The position numbers were made by a program, and so were the translations under genes. Shown one piece after another: positions 6,237 to 6,961 of a DNA stretch of 6,961 bases (its first letter is position 1; each line of letters starts with the position of its first letter). This stretch comes from CAYRGG01 sp964423745 (GTDB lineage Bacteria > Pseudomonadota > Gammaproteobacteria > Competibacterales > Competibacteraceae). Under the pieces are notes generated by a model, which was given only the letters and a program-made list of their open reading frames with translations, was not told the DNA's origin and searched no databases. The DNA is taken from positions 1 through 6,961 of the forward strand of contig CAYRGG010000117.1 in NCBI GenBank assembly GCA_964423745.1. Reading direction: 5' to 3'.

Positions 6237-6360
6237 ACAACTATGCAAAGCCGAAGTCATTGGAAAAATCGGTGTTTGGCGTTTTCCTGTGATGGTCAGA
6301 AAGACTAAACCGAAAATCAATACACGTAAAAGATTAATGTCAGAAATTATCTTGGATTAA
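6229..6360 (+). CDS. Probable 43-residue basic small protein, overlapping the VWA-FHA stop
   Basis: A GTG start at 6229-6231 opens a 43-codon frame ending with TAA at 6358-6360. A strong ribosome site, GGGAGGT (6214-6220), lies 8 nt upstream, and the frame overlaps the end of the VWA-FHA gene by 8 bp, a common sign of coupled genes. The product begins MIRQLCKAEVIGKIGVWRF and ends MSEIILD. It has 11 Lys/Arg against 3 Asp/Glu, one Cys, and no signal peptide or membrane segment. I recognise no family. It fills most of the otherwise empty 151-bp gap before the FHA gene, whose start lies 27 bp past this stop in the same frame. It could be a genuine small protein, a coupling leader peptide, or chance; the combination of ribosome site and overlap favours translation. 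There is no homology evidence. Confidence 0.48.
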   Translation: MIRQLCKAEVIGKIGVWRFPVMVRKTKPKINTRKRLMSEIILD

Positions 6361-6387
6361 GATCAATTATGCTCAGGAGAGTGCATT

Positions 6388-6961
6388 ATGGCTATCCGTC
6401 GCGACTTTAAAGGACAGCAGCAGGGTGCTAAAGCTGCAAAAACACCGGTGGCGCCAACTCGAGTTATCGTGCGTAAACCAGAAACCTTGGTTGAGGAACC
6501 TGCTGTTCAGCTGGTGGAAGGACAGCCTAAAGAAAAAAACGTCAATACACTTTTATTTGGGACTCCCAATACCAAGAACCTGAGCCAAGCATGGGGAGTA
6601 GGACAGGACAGCGCAATGCACGACCCTGTGGTGGGTTGGTTAGTGATTGTCGTCGGTCCAGGTCGTGGCAATGCGCTGACATTAGGTTATGGGCTAAATG
6701 GTATAGGACGTGGTCCTCGAGCACGGGTACGGTTAGACTTTGGCGATTTAGAGATTTCTCGGGATCAACATGCCGTAATTACCTATGACCCCAAAGGACG
6801 GCGCTTTTATTTACAACACGGTGGCGGTACGAATTTGACTTATCTCGATCAGCAGCCCGTGTTGGTGCCCAGTGAACTCAAGGGAGATGAAATCATTGTT
6901 TTGGGCCAAACCCAGTTGCGATTTATACCTTTTTGCGGCGCCAATTTTGATTGGCAAGATG
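6388..6961 (+). CDS. FHA-domain protein, 3' end beyond the window
   Basis: The ATG at 6388 has a ribosome site AGGAGAG (6375-6381) 6 nt upstream, and the frame is open for 191 codons to the window edge. The N-terminus MAIRRDFKGQQQ is basic, and residues 1-75 are low in hydrophobics and probably disordered. No signal peptide is seen, so the protein should be cytoplasmic. The segment from about 81 to 183 fits a forkhead-associated fold: VVGWLVIVVGPGRGNALTL, GIGRGPRARV (105-114), then EISRDQHAVI (122-131) with the Ser124/Arg125/His128 pattern, and GDEIIVLGQTQLRF near the end. The Arg of GR and the SRxxH motif are the residues that read phosphothreonine in FHA domains. The usual NG after the second motif is replaced by GGGTNLTYLD. 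No terminator lies between the VWA-FHA gene and this one, so it is likely the last visible member of the kinase operon and a candidate kinase substrate or reader. More domains may follow outside the window. Confidence 0.85.
   Translation, partial: MAIRRDFKGQQQGAKAAKTPVAPTRVIVRKPETLVEEPAVQLVEGQPKEKNVNTLLFGTPNTKNLSQAWGVGQDSAMHDPVVGWLVIVVGPGRGNALTLGYGLNGIGRGPRARVRLDFGDLEISRDQHAVITYDPKGRRFYLQHGGGTNLTYLDQQPVLVPSELKGDEIIVLGQTQLRFIPFCGANFDWQD

Noticed and set aside
6237..6387. Terminator between the VWA-FHA and FHA genes
   Set aside because: No GC-rich stem followed by a T-run is visible on the + strand, so the genes are treated as one operon.
6591..6788. Rightward 65-codon frame inside the final gene
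   Set aside because: The frame from 6388 carries FHA motifs and a good ribosome site; this one is an overlapping shadow.

Overview
This window looks like a chromosomal segment of a Gammaproteobacterium with moderate GC. That placement is an inference from the style of the encoded proteins: a typical proteobacterial MscS tail, a canonical DUF815 ATPase, and a kinase of the GGFGITY / VAIKEYFP type. No rRNA, tRNA, transposase, integrase or CRISPR array is visible, and the genus cannot be named from this sequence.

Layout from left to right. Positions 1-208 (+) hold the C-terminal end of an MscS-family mechanosensitive channel. It converges on a leftward group: a DUF815-type AAA+ ATPase (1871-1005, -), then two tandem paralogous small acidic proteins (798-550 and 515-264, -). 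The group ends at a strong intrinsic terminator at about 199-236. A 371-bp AT-rich divergent regulatory region (1872-2242) with a cluster of TGACC-type half-sites separates it from a rightward operon. That operon encodes a membrane Ser/Thr kinase with an extracytoplasmic formylglycine-generating-enzyme-like domain (2243-4774), a VWA-TM-FHA protein (4776-6236), a probable 43-residue basic peptide whose start overlaps the VWA-FHA stop (6229-6360), and an FHA-domain protein that runs off the window (6388 to end).

How the genes may work together (inference). The kinase and the VWA-FHA protein have matching predicted topology. Each has a putative sensing or scaffold domain outside the membrane (FGE-like or VWA) and a phospho-signalling domain inside it (kinase or FHA). 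Together with the second FHA protein they form a plausible transmembrane phosphothreonine relay in which the kinase phosphorylates partners that the FHA domains read. The leftward genes share the divergent control region, so the ATPase and the two small acidic proteins could be co-regulated with the relay. The small proteins are the most mysterious part: I do not recognise their family, they are clearly duplicated, and they sit behind their own repeat-bearing 206-bp leader.

Main limits: no database search was possible, the window ends inside the FHA gene so the rest of the operon is unseen, and all operator and promoter calls are pattern-based.
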